A DNA stretch of 64,000 bases from Rubripirellula lacrimiformis (GTDB taxonomy: Bacteria > Planctomycetota > Planctomycetia > Pirellulales > Pirellulaceae), in assembly GCF_007741535.1 (NCBI RefSeq), contig NZ_CP036525.1:7502001-7566000 (forward strand), read 5' to 3'. The translations under genes were made by a program, and so were the position numbers. The notes beneath the pieces were generated by a model. That model had not been told where the DNA came from, did not search any database, and worked only from the letters and a program-made list of their open reading frames with translations. Below, piece after piece: positions 1 to 10,475 of the stretch; the stretch's first letter is position 1, and each line of letters starts with the position of its first letter.

Positions 1-1388
1 CGAATACGCGAAAGGGCTTCGTGGACTACCGCGCCCACTCGCAATACGGCAACGGACGCGAAGGGGTCTACCACAAGGTGGATTTGGGAATGATCGAAGT
101 CTTCCTGCTGGACCCACGCTACTTCTCGCAAACCGAGCCATCGCCAGTCGATCCTTCGAAACCCACCTGCTTCGGTGCCGATCAATGGGAGTGGCTGTTA
201 ACGGGTCTGCGCCAATCCAAAGCCCCCTTCAAAGTGCTGGCGATGGGAGCGATCTGGCAGGACAAGAAGAATACAGAAACCGACGACATGTTTACGTACT
301 GGTACGAGCGCGACGCGCTGCTGGACATTGTGAAATCAGAAAACATTGACGGCGTGGTTCTGCTTGGCGGCGACATCCACGTCGCACGGCATCTGATGCA
401 CCCGCAGCGTGTCGGCTATGACCTTCACGATTTTGTGATTTCACCGGGACACACTCGAACGATCACCGAACTGGACGTCTACCATCCATCGCTGCAGTGG
501 TCGCTGGTCGAAGGGTGGCAGTTTCTGACCATGACGGCCGAAGAAACGGACGAGTCCGCGAAACTGATTGTCCAGTTTCGTCAGCCCGGCGGCGTCATCA
601 ACCGCACGGTCACCATTGCGAAAAACCAAATGACGGCCGCGACGGACCGGGGCGCTGTCGACGGACCACGTGCCCATTGGCCGTTGGACGACGACTTCAC
701 CAATCAGTCGAAACTTGGGGATCGTATCGATGCGGCCCCCGTTCACGGCGCGACGTTGAAAAGAGACAGTGGCATCATTGGTGGGGCAGTCCGGCTGCAT
801 CGCGACCAACAACAATACCTGAACGTTCCGCGAAGTTTCTTAGACGATAACTCGGCTGCGTATTCGGTGTCGCTGTGGTTCAAACCGACAAGCCTGCCGG
901 CGCACGATTCGTCGTCGCGGTCGTTCCTGCTGGAAAGCACAGCCGAGGGCCAACCAGAGAATCGCGGGGCATGGAGCCTATCGCTTGGCCTGCGATCCGC
1001 GGACACCGCCGACCAAGTGAATTTGCAGCTGTTCACATCAACCTTGCAACCGGGCTCGCTGCCCGAAGCGGCTCCCACGGCGATCTCGCAGGGGCCGTTT
1101 GACACGTTGGTCGATCGCGATCGATTGATGGACCAATGGAACCATGTCGCGTTCACGTTTGATTCACAATCTCTATCACTGTTTCTGAACGGTGAACGCG
1201 TGGCTCGGCATCCACTGCCGATCCCTGGTCCAACCAGCGAATTTGGCGGTCTGATCATTGGCGGTCACCGCAATGGCGTTGGCCGCAACTTTGATGGATG
1301 GATCGACGAGGTTTCCATTTGGCAGCGCTCGTTGACCCAATCCGAGCTTGCTAAGCTATCCGATGCGAAAGCTTCGTTGGCGGACTGA
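1..1388 (+). CDS. PhoD-like phosphatase with C-terminal LamG domain (5' end outside window)
   Basis: The reading frame is open from base 3 ([10 protein letters not shown]) to the stop at 1388, so the gene is cut by the left edge and the GTG at 21 is probably internal. The first 200 residues resemble the C-terminal half of PhoD/alkaline phosphatase D metallophosphoesterases: a QWEWL segment, then GGDIHVA, which fits a metal-ligand loop. Residues from about 230 to 440 look like a LamG/concanavalin-like fold ([15 protein letters not shown] start, [39 protein letters not shown]). Such LamG tails are common on planctomycete secreted enzymes and may bind carbohydrate. The likely role is extracytoplasmic phosphoester hydrolysis; the substrate is unknown. 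The signal peptide and the N-terminal metal ligands are not in the window. Confidence 0.82.
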   Translation, partial: NTRKGFVDYRAHSQYGNGREGVYHKVDLGMIEVFLLDPRYFSQTEPSPVDPSKPTCFGADQWEWLLTGLRQSKAPFKVLAMGAIWQDKKNTETDDMFTYWYERDALLDIVKSENIDGVVLLGGDIHVARHLMHPQRVGYDLHDFVISPGHTRTITELDVYHPSLQWSLVEGWQFLTMTAEETDESAKLIVQFRQPGGVINRTVTIAKNQMTAATDRGAVDGPRAHWPLDDDFTNQSKLGDRIDAAPVHGATLKRDSGIIGGAVRLHRDQQQYLNVPRSFLDDNSAAYSVSLWFKPTSLPAHDSSSRSFLLESTAEGQPENRGAWSLSLGLRSADTADQVNLQLFTSTLQPGSLPEAAPTAISQGPFDTLVDRDRLMDQWNHVAFTFDSQSLSLFLNGERVARHPLPIPGPTSEFGGLIIGGHRNGVGRNFDGWIDEVSIWQRSLTQSELAKLSDAKASLAD

Positions 1389-1452
1389 ACGTCGGTGGGG
1401 CATCCGATCCATCGCTAGACACGCCCCCCATTCACCGACCAGAGAACACGCG

Positions 1453-2925
1453 TTGGAAAATCCAGAACTGCCATACTATGGCGTCTTTGATCTGTTCAAA
1501 ATTGGGATCGGACCGTCCAGTTCGCATTCGGTGGGTCCGATGCGTGCCGCAGCGATGTTCTTGGACGAACTGGCCGATCGAAATCTGACCGAAACGGTTC
1601 AGCGAGTCCGTGTGGACCTGTACGGGTCGCTGGCGTTGACCGGCATTGGCCACGCGACCGACGTTGCCGTGTTGATGGGGCTTCGCGGCGAAGTCCCCGA
1701 CCAAATCGATCCCGATTCGATTGCCGAAAAACTAAGTCGGATTCGTGATTCTGGAAAGATCGAATTGGCGGGCGATCGACAGATCCCATTCGCCGAAAAG
1801 TCTGACTTGATCTTCAATCGCAAGATTCGTCTGGATGCGCATCCCAACGGGATCCGTTTCCAAGCGTTTTGCGACCAGGATGCCGATGCCCCGGCGCACC
1901 AATCCATCTACTTTTCGATCGGCGGCGGCTTTGTCATCCCAGCTGTGGTCACCGACGAAGACGCATCCGACGACGGGGCAGCCGGGCTTCCCGGGGGTCA
2001 ACACGCACACGCGGTTTCGATCGCGATGTCCGTTCCAGCCCAGGATACGGTTCGTGTTCCGTATCCATTTTCGTCAGCCCGCGAATTGCTGGAACTGACC
2101 GACCAACACCAAATTTCGATCAGCGATCTTTCGCGTGCCAATGAACAAGCGCTGCGACCGGCCGAAGAGACGAGTGATGGCCTGCGGCGAATCTGGCAAG
2201 CGATGCAAGAATGCGTCCAACGTGGTTGCCGAACCGAAGGAATTTTACCGGGCGGGTTGAACATCCAGCGGCGTGCACCGGCTCTGCACCAGTCGCTGAC
2301 GCAGAACGCCGAATCGATCATTCGCGATCCGATGTCCATCTTGGACTGGGTGGACCTATTTGCATTGGCAGTGAACGAAGAGAACGCGGCGGGCGGCAGG
2401 GTGGTGACGGCGCCAACGAACGGTGCCGCCGGAATCATCCCCGCGGTCCTGCACTACTTAGAACGATTCTGTGATGGAGTGACACCGGACACGATCGAGC
2501 GATTCTTGCTAACCGCGTCGGTGATCGGGTCACTGTACAAACGCAACGCGTCGATCTCGGGTGCCGAAGTGGGATGCCAGGGCGAAGTCGGTGTGGCCTG
2601 TTCGATGGCGGCGGGGGCTCTAACGGAAGCCTTGGGTGGGACGCCACACCAAGTCGAAGAGGCAGCGGAAATCGGGATGGAACACAACCTTGGTCTGACC
2701 TGCGACCCGATCAAAGGACTCGTCCAAATTCCCTGCATCGAACGCAACGCGATGGGCGCGGTCAAGGCGATCAATGCAAGCCGATTAGCATTGCGTGGCG
2801 ATGGCAAGCACTTTGTATCGCTGGACCGAGTAATCCGAGTGATGAAACGCACCGGCGCCGACATGTCGACGCGTTACAAAGAAACGTCACGCGGCGGACT
2901 GGCCGTCAACCTAAGCGAATGTTAA
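1453..2925 (+). CDS. sdaA: L-serine ammonia-lyase (iron-sulfur type, single chain)
   Basis: The enzyme deaminates L-serine to pyruvate and ammonia. Residues 17-30 hold the family motif [16 protein letters not shown], and later come [13 protein letters not shown] and [14 protein letters not shown]. Cysteines 375, 417 and 428 have the 42/11 spacing of the three ligands of the catalytic 4Fe-4S cluster in one-chain bacterial L-serine dehydratases. The length of 490 residues is slightly above the usual 455-460. I chose the TTG at 1453 because homology begins at once ([17 protein letters not shown]); the frame is open back to 1348 but that part would overlap the preceding gene and looks non-coding. 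The stop overlaps the convergent DUF4129 gene by 4 nt. The symbol could equally be sdaB. Confidence 0.93.
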   Translation: MENPELPYYGVFDLFKIGIGPSSSHSVGPMRAAAMFLDELADRNLTETVQRVRVDLYGSLALTGIGHATDVAVLMGLRGEVPDQIDPDSIAEKLSRIRDSGKIELAGDRQIPFAEKSDLIFNRKIRLDAHPNGIRFQAFCDQDADAPAHQSIYFSIGGGFVIPAVVTDEDASDDGAAGLPGGQHAHAVSIAMSVPAQDTVRVPYPFSSARELLELTDQHQISISDLSRANEQALRPAEETSDGLRRIWQAMQECVQRGCRTEGILPGGLNIQRRAPALHQSLTQNAESIIRDPMSILDWVDLFALAVNEENAAGGRVVTAPTNGAAGIIPAVLHYLERFCDGVTPDTIERFLLTASVIGSLYKRNASISGAEVGCQGEVGVACSMAAGALTEALGGTPHQVEEAAEIGMEHNLGLTCDPIKGLVQIPCIERNAMGAVKAINASRLALRGDGKHFVSLDRVIRVMKRTGADMSTRYKETSRGGLAVNLSEC

Positions 2926-4772
2926 CCCGTCATCGATCGCCATAGTTCGCTAGCGGCAGCAACATCGCGGTCAGTCGCTTTTCCGCGGCCGTACAGAATC
3001 CGGTTGTAGGCTTCGACCAACCTAACCGCGTGAGCCGATAGAAGTCCGGTCGAAGCGTCGCCCTGGCTCGCCGTTGCCCGTCGCAGAAATTCATTGGGGG
3101 TTTCTTCACGCGACCGCTGGATTCCCTGTTCACGACAATAGGCTTCCCAGGCTGCGAAGGTGATCACGATCACTCGGCGAGGATCTTGTTCGCGACCGAT
3201 CGGGTTCGAAAAGGATGCGAACGAACGCAGCGGTACGCTGTTTTCCTGCGCCAAGAATTCATCGAACGACGGTTGCCCGTCATCGGCCTTGGGTTGGAAC
3301 CAATTTGCCCACCACAGACCGATCGCATGGCGGTGCATCCAAACAAAGGCGACGACGATCGCCACCAACGCCAAAAAGATGATGAACTTCAACAGACTTG
3401 ATATTCCGGGCATCGCGTTGGCGACCGACCGCAACGGGTTCGACTTGGCAGCCGACGAAGACCCCTGTTTGGTCGACCCAGCATCGTTGGCATCATTCTT
3501 GTCTGCTTGCGGGCTGCGATCCTGTTTGGCATCGCTTTCATTCGACGCCGCTTGGTCTTCATTGGCGGGTGATTCGCCGGATTCGGACTTCGCATCCTGG
3601 CTTGGTTGGGAATCGTTTTGCTGCGATTCGCTTGGCGACGACTTCGCATCACCGGAATCGCCTTTGCTTTCCTGCTTGCTGTCCGAGCTGTTTGATTCTT
3701 GTTTTCCAGACGGGGCGTCCTTTGATTCCGAAGACTTGGCATCCGAGGGTCCAGAGGCATCGGGGGACTTACCTTTCTGGTCGCCTGCTGGCCCGTCTTT
3801 TCGCTGGCCCGTGCCCACGTCGCCGGCCGGCGCGTCCTTGCCCGCGGCGATGTCCTGGACTTCCTTTTCGGCCGCGTCGGGATCACCGGATGTCGACGCA
3901 GCATTTTCGCTTGTCTTATCAGCCGCCTCGTCGCCCCAGCCACTTTTGCTGGCAACGGTGTCGTCTGGCGAATCGAGGAATTCAGGAAGTTCGATCGATG
4001 CGATCAATCGTCCCGGTACCGGTGCCATAAAAGCGATGAACAAGATCAACGCGATCATGGCGACACCGCCGGCCAACCATGCGACCGTCACATCGGCAGG
4101 CATTTCAACTTTTCGCTGTCGCAAATACCGCCGCAAACCTAGAAAACTAGTGGTGACCAATAACGAAAGGCTGGCGAACAAATAGAACGCCAACAATTTC
4201 TGTGCTCGCGCCCAGGTTTCGGGATCCGAGCGCAGAAAGAACTGCCCTAGACCGAACAGTGGCAGCGCCGCCAAAGCCAGGTACATCACCGTGCGTCCCG
4301 GCTGATGAGCATTTGTACGCCGCGATGCACCGGAGTTCTGTGGCGGCTGATCGGTGATCGAATCAGCGGATGATTCGTCCGGTGGTTCAGTCGGCTTGAT
4401 CTGCTTGCGAACAAACAACCGTCCCGAGTCGATCAAACCTTGCCCGCTGGCATCCACGTCATCATCGATCAAAGTGCAGTCGCGGACGATCCGATCGGCC
4501 AGCACGGCAATCACCACCAGGATCACGGCCGAAAAGATCGGCGAATCGACGAACCGCAACATCGACACAAACGTGACTAGGCCGAGGACGCCCGCGTAGC
4601 CCATGGAATAGGCGCGATCTTTTTCGATCGCGACCCGGGCGATCGCAACGACGCCCATGGTGAACATCAATAGCGTCCAAGACACACGGGCAGGGTAGCT
4701 GCCGTGGTAGAGCACCAGCATGAAGAAATTGGCAAGGCTGCTGATCATCAAGAAGATCAACACGGGCGCCAC
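2922..4772 (-). CDS. DUF4129-type membrane protein with Ser/Asp/Lys-rich linker
   Basis: About 616 residues. Hydrophobic segments lie near residues 1-25, 30-50, 60-90, 160-180, 190-215, 230-250 and again near 465-485. Between about 270 and 455 is a low-complexity linker of Ser, Asp, Lys, Glu, Gln and Ala. The C-terminal 120 residues ([38 protein letters not shown]) match the DUF4129 domain often found with transglutaminase-like and MoxR/vWA gene sets. No catalytic residues can be named. The start is uncertain: the GTG at 4772 has no ribosome binding site, and coding-like sequence ([14 protein letters not shown]) continues upstream in frame to the stop codon of the GYF-like gene without an ATG, GTG or TTG. 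The two genes are in the same frame, with one TAA between them. Confidence 0.72.
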   Translation of the reverse strand: MAPVLIFLMISSLANFFMLVLYHGSYPARVSWTLLMFTMGVVAIARVAIEKDRAYSMGYAGVLGLVTFVSMLRFVDSPIFSAVILVVIAVLADRIVRDCTLIDDDVDASGQGLIDSGRLFVRKQIKPTEPPDESSADSITDQPPQNSGASRRTNAHQPGRTVMYLALAALPLFGLGQFFLRSDPETWARAQKLLAFYLFASLSLLVTTSFLGLRRYLRQRKVEMPADVTVAWLAGGVAMIALILFIAFMAPVPGRLIASIELPEFLDSPDDTVASKSGWGDEAADKTSENAASTSGDPDAAEKEVQDIAAGKDAPAGDVGTGQRKDGPAGDQKGKSPDASGPSDAKSSESKDAPSGKQESNSSDSKQESKGDSGDAKSSPSESQQNDSQPSQDAKSESGESPANEDQAASNESDAKQDRSPQADKNDANDAGSTKQGSSSAAKSNPLRSVANAMPGISSLLKFIIFLALVAIVVAFVWMHRHAIGLWWANWFQPKADDGQPSFDEFLAQENSVPLRSFASFSNPIGREQDPRRVIVITFAAWEAYCREQGIQRSREETPNEFLRRATASQGDASTGLLSAHAVRLVEAYNRILYGRGKATDRDVAAASELWRSMTG

Positions 4773-4826
4773 CGCGATCGCGGCGTAGTCCGACGCCGTT
4801 TTGGTGCGAGGCGTATCGATGACCGG

Positions 4827-5048
4827 TTACTCTTGATTCTCGGGGTGAAGTGATCTCCACCGTTCCATGGCAGGACCGATCTTGTTCATCGGGATCCATT
4901 TCCCCTTCGTTTTGCTACTTTGCAGCAACGTTTCGGGACCGATTTGACCGCGATCAATCCGCAGCAGCAGGTCGCTTTCCGAGATCGGCCCCACACGACG
5001 ACCTTTACGGATCCAGCCGCTGGCCATGTAGTACCATCCGGTTTTCAT
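4827..5048 (-). CDS. Small GYF-like domain protein
   Basis: A 73-residue protein: WYYMASGWIRKGRRVGPIS, then DLLLRIDRGQIGPETLLQS and KGKWIPMNKIG. This is the pattern of GYF_2-type domains (W-Y, GP-S, DL---I--G-I---TL-----GKW), which bind proline-rich peptides or occur as fused modules in planctomycete membrane proteins. The ATG at 5048 is preceded by GGGAGAAGAG, one of the better Shine-Dalgarno sequences in the window, so the longer frame starting at 5213 is rejected. It lies just upstream of the DUF4129 gene, in the same frame and probably the same transcript. Partner unknown. Confidence 0.7.
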   Translation of the reverse strand: MKTGWYYMASGWIRKGRRVGPISESDLLLRIDRGQIGPETLLQSSKTKGKWIPMNKIGPAMERWRSLHPENQE

Positions 5049-5315
5049 CACTCTTCTCCCAACGAACGAGGGGCGGCGATGGTTGGGATCGATCGTGAAA
5101 TACAACCACCCACCAAGTGTTTGCCCACCCCACACCTTAGCGTGGCGATGCCAGCCCGTGCTAGGCTTCATCGACAAAATACCGCCGAACAGCGTATTTT
5201 GTCGGTTCACCAATGGGATTTGCCAAGATTCCTGATCACCGATGTCGATGGGGGATGTCGGTTGAATTCAACGACTTTCTCGTTTTCAGCGACCGCCCTG
5301 TGCGTGCACGCGCCC

Positions 5316-6092
5316 CTACCAACGACCGCTGTGCCGGTCGGCATCCACGATCCGCTTGGCCTCGGCGCTGATCCCATAGTGCAAACTGGGTTGGTTCAGT
5401 TCCATGAAGACCGTGTACTTTTGATGAACGGCATCCGAGTAAACGACAGGCGCGTGCGTCAGTCGCAAGAAGTGCACTGGCTTGCCGTTCCAACGTTTGG
5501 TGTAAACGCCGGCTTCCAAAGTCGGTTCAGCGGCCAGCCCATAATGCGATGTCGCGGCGTAAACCAGTTTGTTTGGATCGCCCGTGAAACCGTGAAAGGT
5601 GACCCGCTGCAACGTACTCTTCTGATCAAAATAGTAGGTCAACGTTCCTGCCAGATCATCGGCGCGAGTTCCGGTGACGACGGGAACTCGCAACCCTTCT
5701 AGATTCAGATCCGCCAACACCGTACTGACGCGAGCGAAGCGTCCGATCACCCACTGCGGTGTGATGTCGAACCGGATCACTTCGCGCAGATCGGTCACCC
5801 CTACCATCGCCAATTGGGGCACGGCGGCAGGGTCAGCGGGGATCGCGCCTAACTTGCGAGCCATGTCTTCGTCGAATCGATACCGCTGTGAGTTGACGTT
5901 GCGAAGTCCTTCGACTTCGTGGTGGGCATGCGCGGCACCGGTGACCGAAATCGCTCCCTCGCCCTGATAAGACACCGTCGATGCGCCACCGATCACGCCC
6001 ATGGCATCCTGTCCCCACTGGGTTTCAGATGCCACGTACGGTCCTCCTGCGGCGGCGGCTAGTAGCGCCGCGGTTTGCAATCGTGAAATCAT
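5316..6092 (-). CDS. Secreted or anchored planctomycete protein of unknown function (possibly DUF6690)
   Basis: 258 residues. The N-terminus (MISRLQTAALLAAAAGGPYVASE) looks like a short signal or anchor segment. The rest resembles a planctomycete-specific family that I recall as DUF6690, which follows amounts of material over a beta-rich fold: ADDLAGTLTYYFDQKSTLQRVTFHGFTGDP and KLVYAATSHYGL are the most family-like stretches. I do not recognise an active site. It is divergent from the methyltransferase at 6305, with a 212-nt gap that must hold both promoters; no clear -10/-35 boxes were seen. The family name is from memory and not verified. Confidence 0.68.
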   Translation of the reverse strand: MISRLQTAALLAAAAGGPYVASETQWGQDAMGVIGGASTVSYQGEGAISVTGAAHAHHEVEGLRNVNSQRYRFDEDMARKLGAIPADPAAVPQLAMVGVTDLREVIRFDITPQWVIGRFARVSTVLADLNLEGLRVPVVTGTRADDLAGTLTYYFDQKSTLQRVTFHGFTGDPNKLVYAATSHYGLAAEPTLEAGVYTKRWNGKPVHFLRLTHAPVVYSDAVHQKYTVFMELNQPSLHYGISAEAKRIVDADRHSGRW

Positions 6093-6304
6093 GGCGAACG
6101 TGACCGGAAGCGAAAATACGGAAGGGATCCAACAGGGACCAACCCGTTGTCAAATATCGGCGGGCGGTGGATGCGGGCGTTGACCGATCCGCTTGGCCCC
6201 CCCCTTGTCCCTATGATCGAGTCATCAATTACAATCCGGCCGGGTCGCAACACCGTTGCAAACCGACATCCGTCTTCCATCGCATCGCTTTCTAGAACAT
6301 CCAC

Positions 6305-7666
6305 TTGCTTGTCCCCTTTGATCACTACCGCGACGTCCTCGCCCAATGGTCGCAGTCCGTTGGCAACGGAGAAAACGCCAATGCATCGACGATCGCCCGA
6401 ATGCGACAGCAACTCGGTGAAGATGTCGCGCATGCGGTGATCTCTTCTGCGCAGCTGCAGACGAAAGCCCGCGCCAAGTTTGGCGAAGGCCATTGGTGGG
6501 TATCCGAAAAATCGCTGCAACAAGCGACACCCTGGCAGGTGGCGCGGCTGAAAGCGGCCTGGTTGGGCAACCGAGACGTCGTCGATCTGTGTTGCGGCGT
6601 CGGCGGCGACACCATGGAATTGGCTAGGCGAGGCAGGGTGCTGGGTGTCGATCAAGATCGAATCACAGCATCGATGGCACACGCCAACCTGAAACAGATA
6701 CAGGCCACCGCCGAGCCAAGCGAAGCTTCGACCGCATCGGATGTTTGCTGTGATGACGCATGCCGGATTCCGATCGATCCCAAATCAGCAGTGCACATCG
6801 ATCCCGATCGACGTGGATCCGGCAAACGCACAACCGATCCGGACGAATACCAGCCAGCCTGGACCGACGTTCTGGGCATCGTCCAGCGGCAACCTGCGTC
6901 CATCATCAAACTGGCGCCGGTGGCCGCCGGTGGCCCGAATTCGTCGTTGACCGCAACCATGGCGTCATGGCATCGATCGTGGATTTCATTGTCCGGCAGC
7001 GTGCGAGAGCAGTCGCTGATCTGTGGCGACGCGATCGACCAGGCCGACCTACCTGACAACGGACGTTCGGCCTACCGAGTTCGCCACGACGGATCCTGGG
7101 TGCGTTTCGTCGCCCACGCGGACGAGGTCGTTGACCTGCCTGAACAAACCGCCCAGCTGTGGAAAACAGACACCAACCCAGGTGGTTACATGATCGATCC
7201 CGATGCGTCGATCCGCGCGGCGGGATTGACGATCGCGTACGCCAATCGACATGGGATCCGACTGCTTGGCAAACCGTCCGGGTTCCTGACCTGTGACGAT
7301 CCACCCAAGGCGGACGAATCGGCAACCAGCACGTCGCCGCCACCGGATGATGCGAACCGAGATAGCGTGAACGGGGCCGGTGCCAACCTAGCGGTCCCCA
7401 ACTTGGCGGTGGTGGGCCAAGTGGTGTGGTCCGGTTCCGCGGACGATCGCAAACTTCGCCGTGAACTTCGTAGCCGGAACATGTACCCCGAAACCATCAA
7501 GGTTCGCGGCACCGACCATGACCCCAACATGTTATCGCGGCGATATCGGTCGACGGGCGACACGCCGGTGACCCTGTGGATCGGGCGTTCGGGCGGGCGC
7601 GTCTATGCCGCGATCACTACTGCATGGCAGGCGGCAGAACCTCTACCGCGTGCGGCAAGTCTTTGA
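6305..7666 (+). CDS. Class I SAM-dependent methyltransferase with THUMP-like C-terminal domain
   Basis: 453 residues. Residues 85-115 carry the SAM-binding motif I (VVDLCCGVGGDTMELARRG) and an acidic motif II (VLGVDQDRITASMAHANL). The middle holds HIDPDRRGSGKRT, typical of this family, and the C-terminus (LRRELRSRNMYPETIKVRG, LWIGRSGGRVYAAIT) matches the THUMP-like domain. Such proteins are probably RNA methyltransferases; the substrate is unknown. The TTG at 6305 is the first usable start after an in-frame TAG at 6293, and family-like sequence begins there. Its 3' end overlaps the convergent kinase gene by 50 nt, so terminators must lie within the coding sequences. Confidence 0.86.
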   Translation: MLVPFDHYRDVLAQWSQSVGNGENANASTIARMRQQLGEDVAHAVISSAQLQTKARAKFGEGHWWVSEKSLQQATPWQVARLKAAWLGNRDVVDLCCGVGGDTMELARRGRVLGVDQDRITASMAHANLKQIQATAEPSEASTASDVCCDDACRIPIDPKSAVHIDPDRRGSGKRTTDPDEYQPAWTDVLGIVQRQPASIIKLAPVAAGGPNSSLTATMASWHRSWISLSGSVREQSLICGDAIDQADLPDNGRSAYRVRHDGSWVRFVAHADEVVDLPEQTAQLWKTDTNPGGYMIDPDASIRAAGLTIAYANRHGIRLLGKPSGFLTCDDPPKADESATSTSPPPDDANRDSVNGAGANLAVPNLAVVGQVVWSGSADDRKLRRELRSRNMYPETIKVRGTDHDPNMLSRRYRSTGDTPVTLWIGRSGGRVYAAITTAWQAAEPLPRAASL

Positions 7667-10475
7667 CAACCTCGAAACTTGGATGCGCTGCAATCAACAG
7701 AGACATCATTGGCGGCATCGGATCGACCCAAGTAGCCACTTCCACATCATCGATTTTGGATTCCGCACGAACTTGCCAGATCGCAAGATTGGACTGTTCG
7801 CCGAACGGGCCATAGGGCAGTTCGGCCAGTCGTGTTTTTCGCTGGGGATAATAATCGGCGGCAGTGATGTCGTCGGCCACTTCAAACGAATCATGGAGCG
7901 CGGCCGCTTCGGCAAATCGCCCCTGCGATTCGTAGATGTCCACCAACAATCCGCGGGCCAGCGGGTGTGAATCAAATCGGCCCACCAAGTACTTGGCATC
8001 TCGGATCGCCCCATCCACATCGCCAGCGAACCAAATCGCTCGAGCCCGGTCGACTTTCACGATCATCGACATCGAATTCAGCAGGGACGCTTCCCGCAGC
8101 GTGCGGATTGCATCGTTTTGCTGGCCCAACGCCAATTGCAACAACCCGTACTGATGCTGGACCTGCCAACGGTAGGGCGCCACGGTGGCCAGTTCACGAA
8201 ACGTTCGTTCGGCCCGTGCGTACCGCCCCAGGGTTTGCCAATCCAACATGGCCATCGCTAGCCGTGCATCGATCGATGTCGGGTCACGCTGAAGCGCCTC
8301 TTCGGCCTTCACTGTCGCCTGACGCACCAATTCGGGAGTGGCATCCATCGACGACTGGCCGGCCAAGGTAATGGAGGTCAGCGCAATCCCAGCAAGCGGA
8401 TCGACAAACTGGGGATCCACTTCATGTGCCTTTTGGAAACACCGCAGCGCCATCGACAACCCACTAAGACTGTCGGGGTCCGACCGGGCCTCGCCATCGA
8501 CCAAGCAGCGAAACGATTCGGTCGTTGGTGGCGCCGACTCGGCCGCCGTCGAAGTCAGACTTTGACCGATGACCGCCGCGACCTCGGTGGCCAATCGAGA
8601 CTGTTCCAGAAAGTTCTCGCCGACTTGCCGGGTGATCTTTCGTCCCCAAATCTGATTGCCGGTTTTCGAAGATGTCAGCTGCAGATCCAATTCGATGATC
8701 GGTTGGTCGCCCTGGCGAACCGTTTGAATGGTCCCGCTTAACAACGCGTCGACTTCTAGCTGTTTCCCCAGACGCCGAAGTTCCTCGGGCGATTCGGCAC
8801 GCAGTGGCCGAAACCGAGGCACACGAACGCTGGACATTCGCGATAGTTCGTGGACCAATAGCACTGAAAGTTCTTCGCCCCGGTGCAACGGCCTGTCACC
8901 GACCGGTGGGCCGACCATCGCCCCCGCTTGATTGGGATCATCGGCGGGATCGCGGTCGTCGGCGTCCGACAAATCCACGAACGACAACACAGCCAACGAA
9001 TCGACATCGCTTAGCCCGGCGACTCCGGCGACGGACCGTTTCCAAAGGGCGAATGCCCCCACGACAGCCAGCAGGACTGCGGCAACCAATCCCCAACGCC
9101 GGACGACAGAGAGGGTCGATTTCGAATCGCGGCCCGAGGACTTCCCCATGATGCCGGAGTGGTACGAAATGTGGTCTTGCCGTAATTGTTGTGCGATGAC
9201 CGCAGCCGATGCGGGCCGTTTCTGTGGATCCTTTTCGAGACACTGGTCGATCAGATCCGCAAGATCCGGTGCATCGCGTCGGCGGACCGCGTCGATCGGC
9301 GGCGTTTGGTTCACCGTCGATGTCAATCGAGCGGCCTTGGTCGTCCCTTGGAATGCGTGACGGCCATAGAAAGCTTCATAGAGGATGCACCCCAATGAAA
9401 AGATGTCGGCCGCCGGGGTGACGGGTTCCCCGCGTGCCTGTTCGGGCGCCATGTAGCCGGGTGTGCCCAGGATCATTCCCTCGCGAGTCTCTTCGGCGTC
9501 TGGTTCCAGCGCCGACGGCGGGACCCGCGACAGCCCAAAATCGAACAGTTTGACGATCGTGGATGGTTTTCCGTCATCGCCATCGTCGGAATCGGATGCA
9601 GCCTCGGATCGCGACGCCGAACCGCCAACCAACATGATGTTGTGTGGTTTCAGATCCCGGTGGACAACACCACCGCCATGTGCGGCGTCCAGTGCCGCGG
9701 CGATTTGTGCGCCGAATTGGTAAGTTTCGTCCAACGACAGCGGCTTTCGCGCCAGCCGTTGGTCCATCGATTCGCCGCTTAGATGTTCCATCACGGCATA
9801 GGGCATCCCCCCGTGCATACCGACGTCAAAGAGTTCCACGATGTTGGGGTGGCTGATGCCAGCAACCGCCCGTGCTTCGCGCTGAAACCGCTCATTCAAA
9901 TCACGTCGGCTAGCGGCTTCGACGGCCAGCATTTTGATCGCGACAGTCCGTCCCAACCGTCCATCGGACGCCCGCAGGACGACGCCCATTCCGCCACGCC
10001 CTAATGTGCCTTCGATTCGGTAGGGGCCGACCAGCGATCCAACATCGGGAAGCGCCAGCCGCGGGGCAACGTTGGGCGATAGCGAACGAGAAGACGATCC
10101 CGAGCTTCCTGCGCCCGAGACAGCAGCATCGTCGATCCCGGCGGTTCCGCGTGTGACCGATGGGACGCCAGCCCCCGGCAATGGGCCGATGATGGTGGCA
10201 GCATCGTGACTTTCTTCGGCCAACCCTTGGCCAAAACTGTCTGCTTGACCTGAACCAAAAATCGGACTCGCTTCTTCGCGATAGCGTCGATCACGTTCCA
10301 GTTCGTCGTGGACCAGTTCCAGTTCGTGGCGCAGCAGATCCGAATTCAGACCACCGTGTCGCGAAACCAACGAATCGATCGATGGGCTGGACCCTCGTCG
10401 CAATTCCGATTCGTACTGTAAACAGACCGAATCGATCCTGGCCAATTCCGCTGCGGGTAATTTATCCAGGCTCAC
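7617..10475 (-). CDS. Membrane Ser/Thr protein kinase with TolB-like and TPR sensor region
   Basis: 952 residues. The kinase domain spans about 152-432: glycine loop GRGGMGVV, Lys181 in VAIKML, catalytic loop VHRDLKPHN with Asp274, FDFG at 311-314, GTPGYMAPEQ activation end. A membrane segment lies at 461-478. The outer part has a region similar to FlgO/TolB-like domains (LSVLLVHELSRM, VDALLSGTI, GNQIWGRKI) and then several TPR-like helices (about 660-900). All catalytic residues are present. The start GTG overlaps the stop of the ECF sigma gene in a GTGA junction, which suggests translational coupling. The layout sigma factor plus kinase is common in planctomycetes, where the kinase is thought to control the sigma factor; that link is inference here. 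Confidence 0.92.
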   Translation of the reverse strand: MSLDKLPAAELARIDSVCLQYESELRRGSSPSIDSLVSRHGGLNSDLLRHELELVHDELERDRRYREEASPIFGSGQADSFGQGLAEESHDAATIIGPLPGAGVPSVTRGTAGIDDAAVSGAGSSGSSSRSLSPNVAPRLALPDVGSLVGPYRIEGTLGRGGMGVVLRASDGRLGRTVAIKMLAVEAASRRDLNERFQREARAVAGISHPNIVELFDVGMHGGMPYAVMEHLSGESMDQRLARKPLSLDETYQFGAQIAAALDAAHGGGVVHRDLKPHNIMLVGGSASRSEAASDSDDGDDGKPSTIVKLFDFGLSRVPPSALEPDAEETREGMILGTPGYMAPEQARGEPVTPAADIFSLGCILYEAFYGRHAFQGTTKAARLTSTVNQTPPIDAVRRRDAPDLADLIDQCLEKDPQKRPASAAVIAQQLRQDHISYHSGIMGKSSGRDSKSTLSVVRRWGLVAAVLLAVVGAFALWKRSVAGVAGLSDVDSLAVLSFVDLSDADDRDPADDPNQAGAMVGPPVGDRPLHRGEELSVLLVHELSRMSSVRVPRFRPLRAESPEELRRLGKQLEVDALLSGTIQTVRQGDQPIIELDLQLTSSKTGNQIWGRKITRQVGENFLEQSRLATEVAAVIGQSLTSTAAESAPPTTESFRCLVDGEARSDPDSLSGLSMALRCFQKAHEVDPQFVDPLAGIALTSITLAGQSSMDATPELVRQATVKAEEALQRDPTSIDARLAMAMLDWQTLGRYARAERTFRELATVAPYRWQVQHQYGLLQLALGQQNDAIRTLREASLLNSMSMIVKVDRARAIWFAGDVDGAIRDAKYLVGRFDSHPLARGLLVDIYESQGRFAEAAALHDSFEVADDITAADYYPQRKTRLAELPYGPFGEQSNLAIWQVRAESKIDDVEVATWVDPMPPMMSLLIAAHPSFEVVKDLPHAVEVLPPAMQ

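Noticed and set aside
3160-4185. 341-residue plus-strand frame inside the DUF4129 gene
   Set aside because: It mirrors the Ser/Asp-rich linker of the real gene on the other strand and has no start signal.
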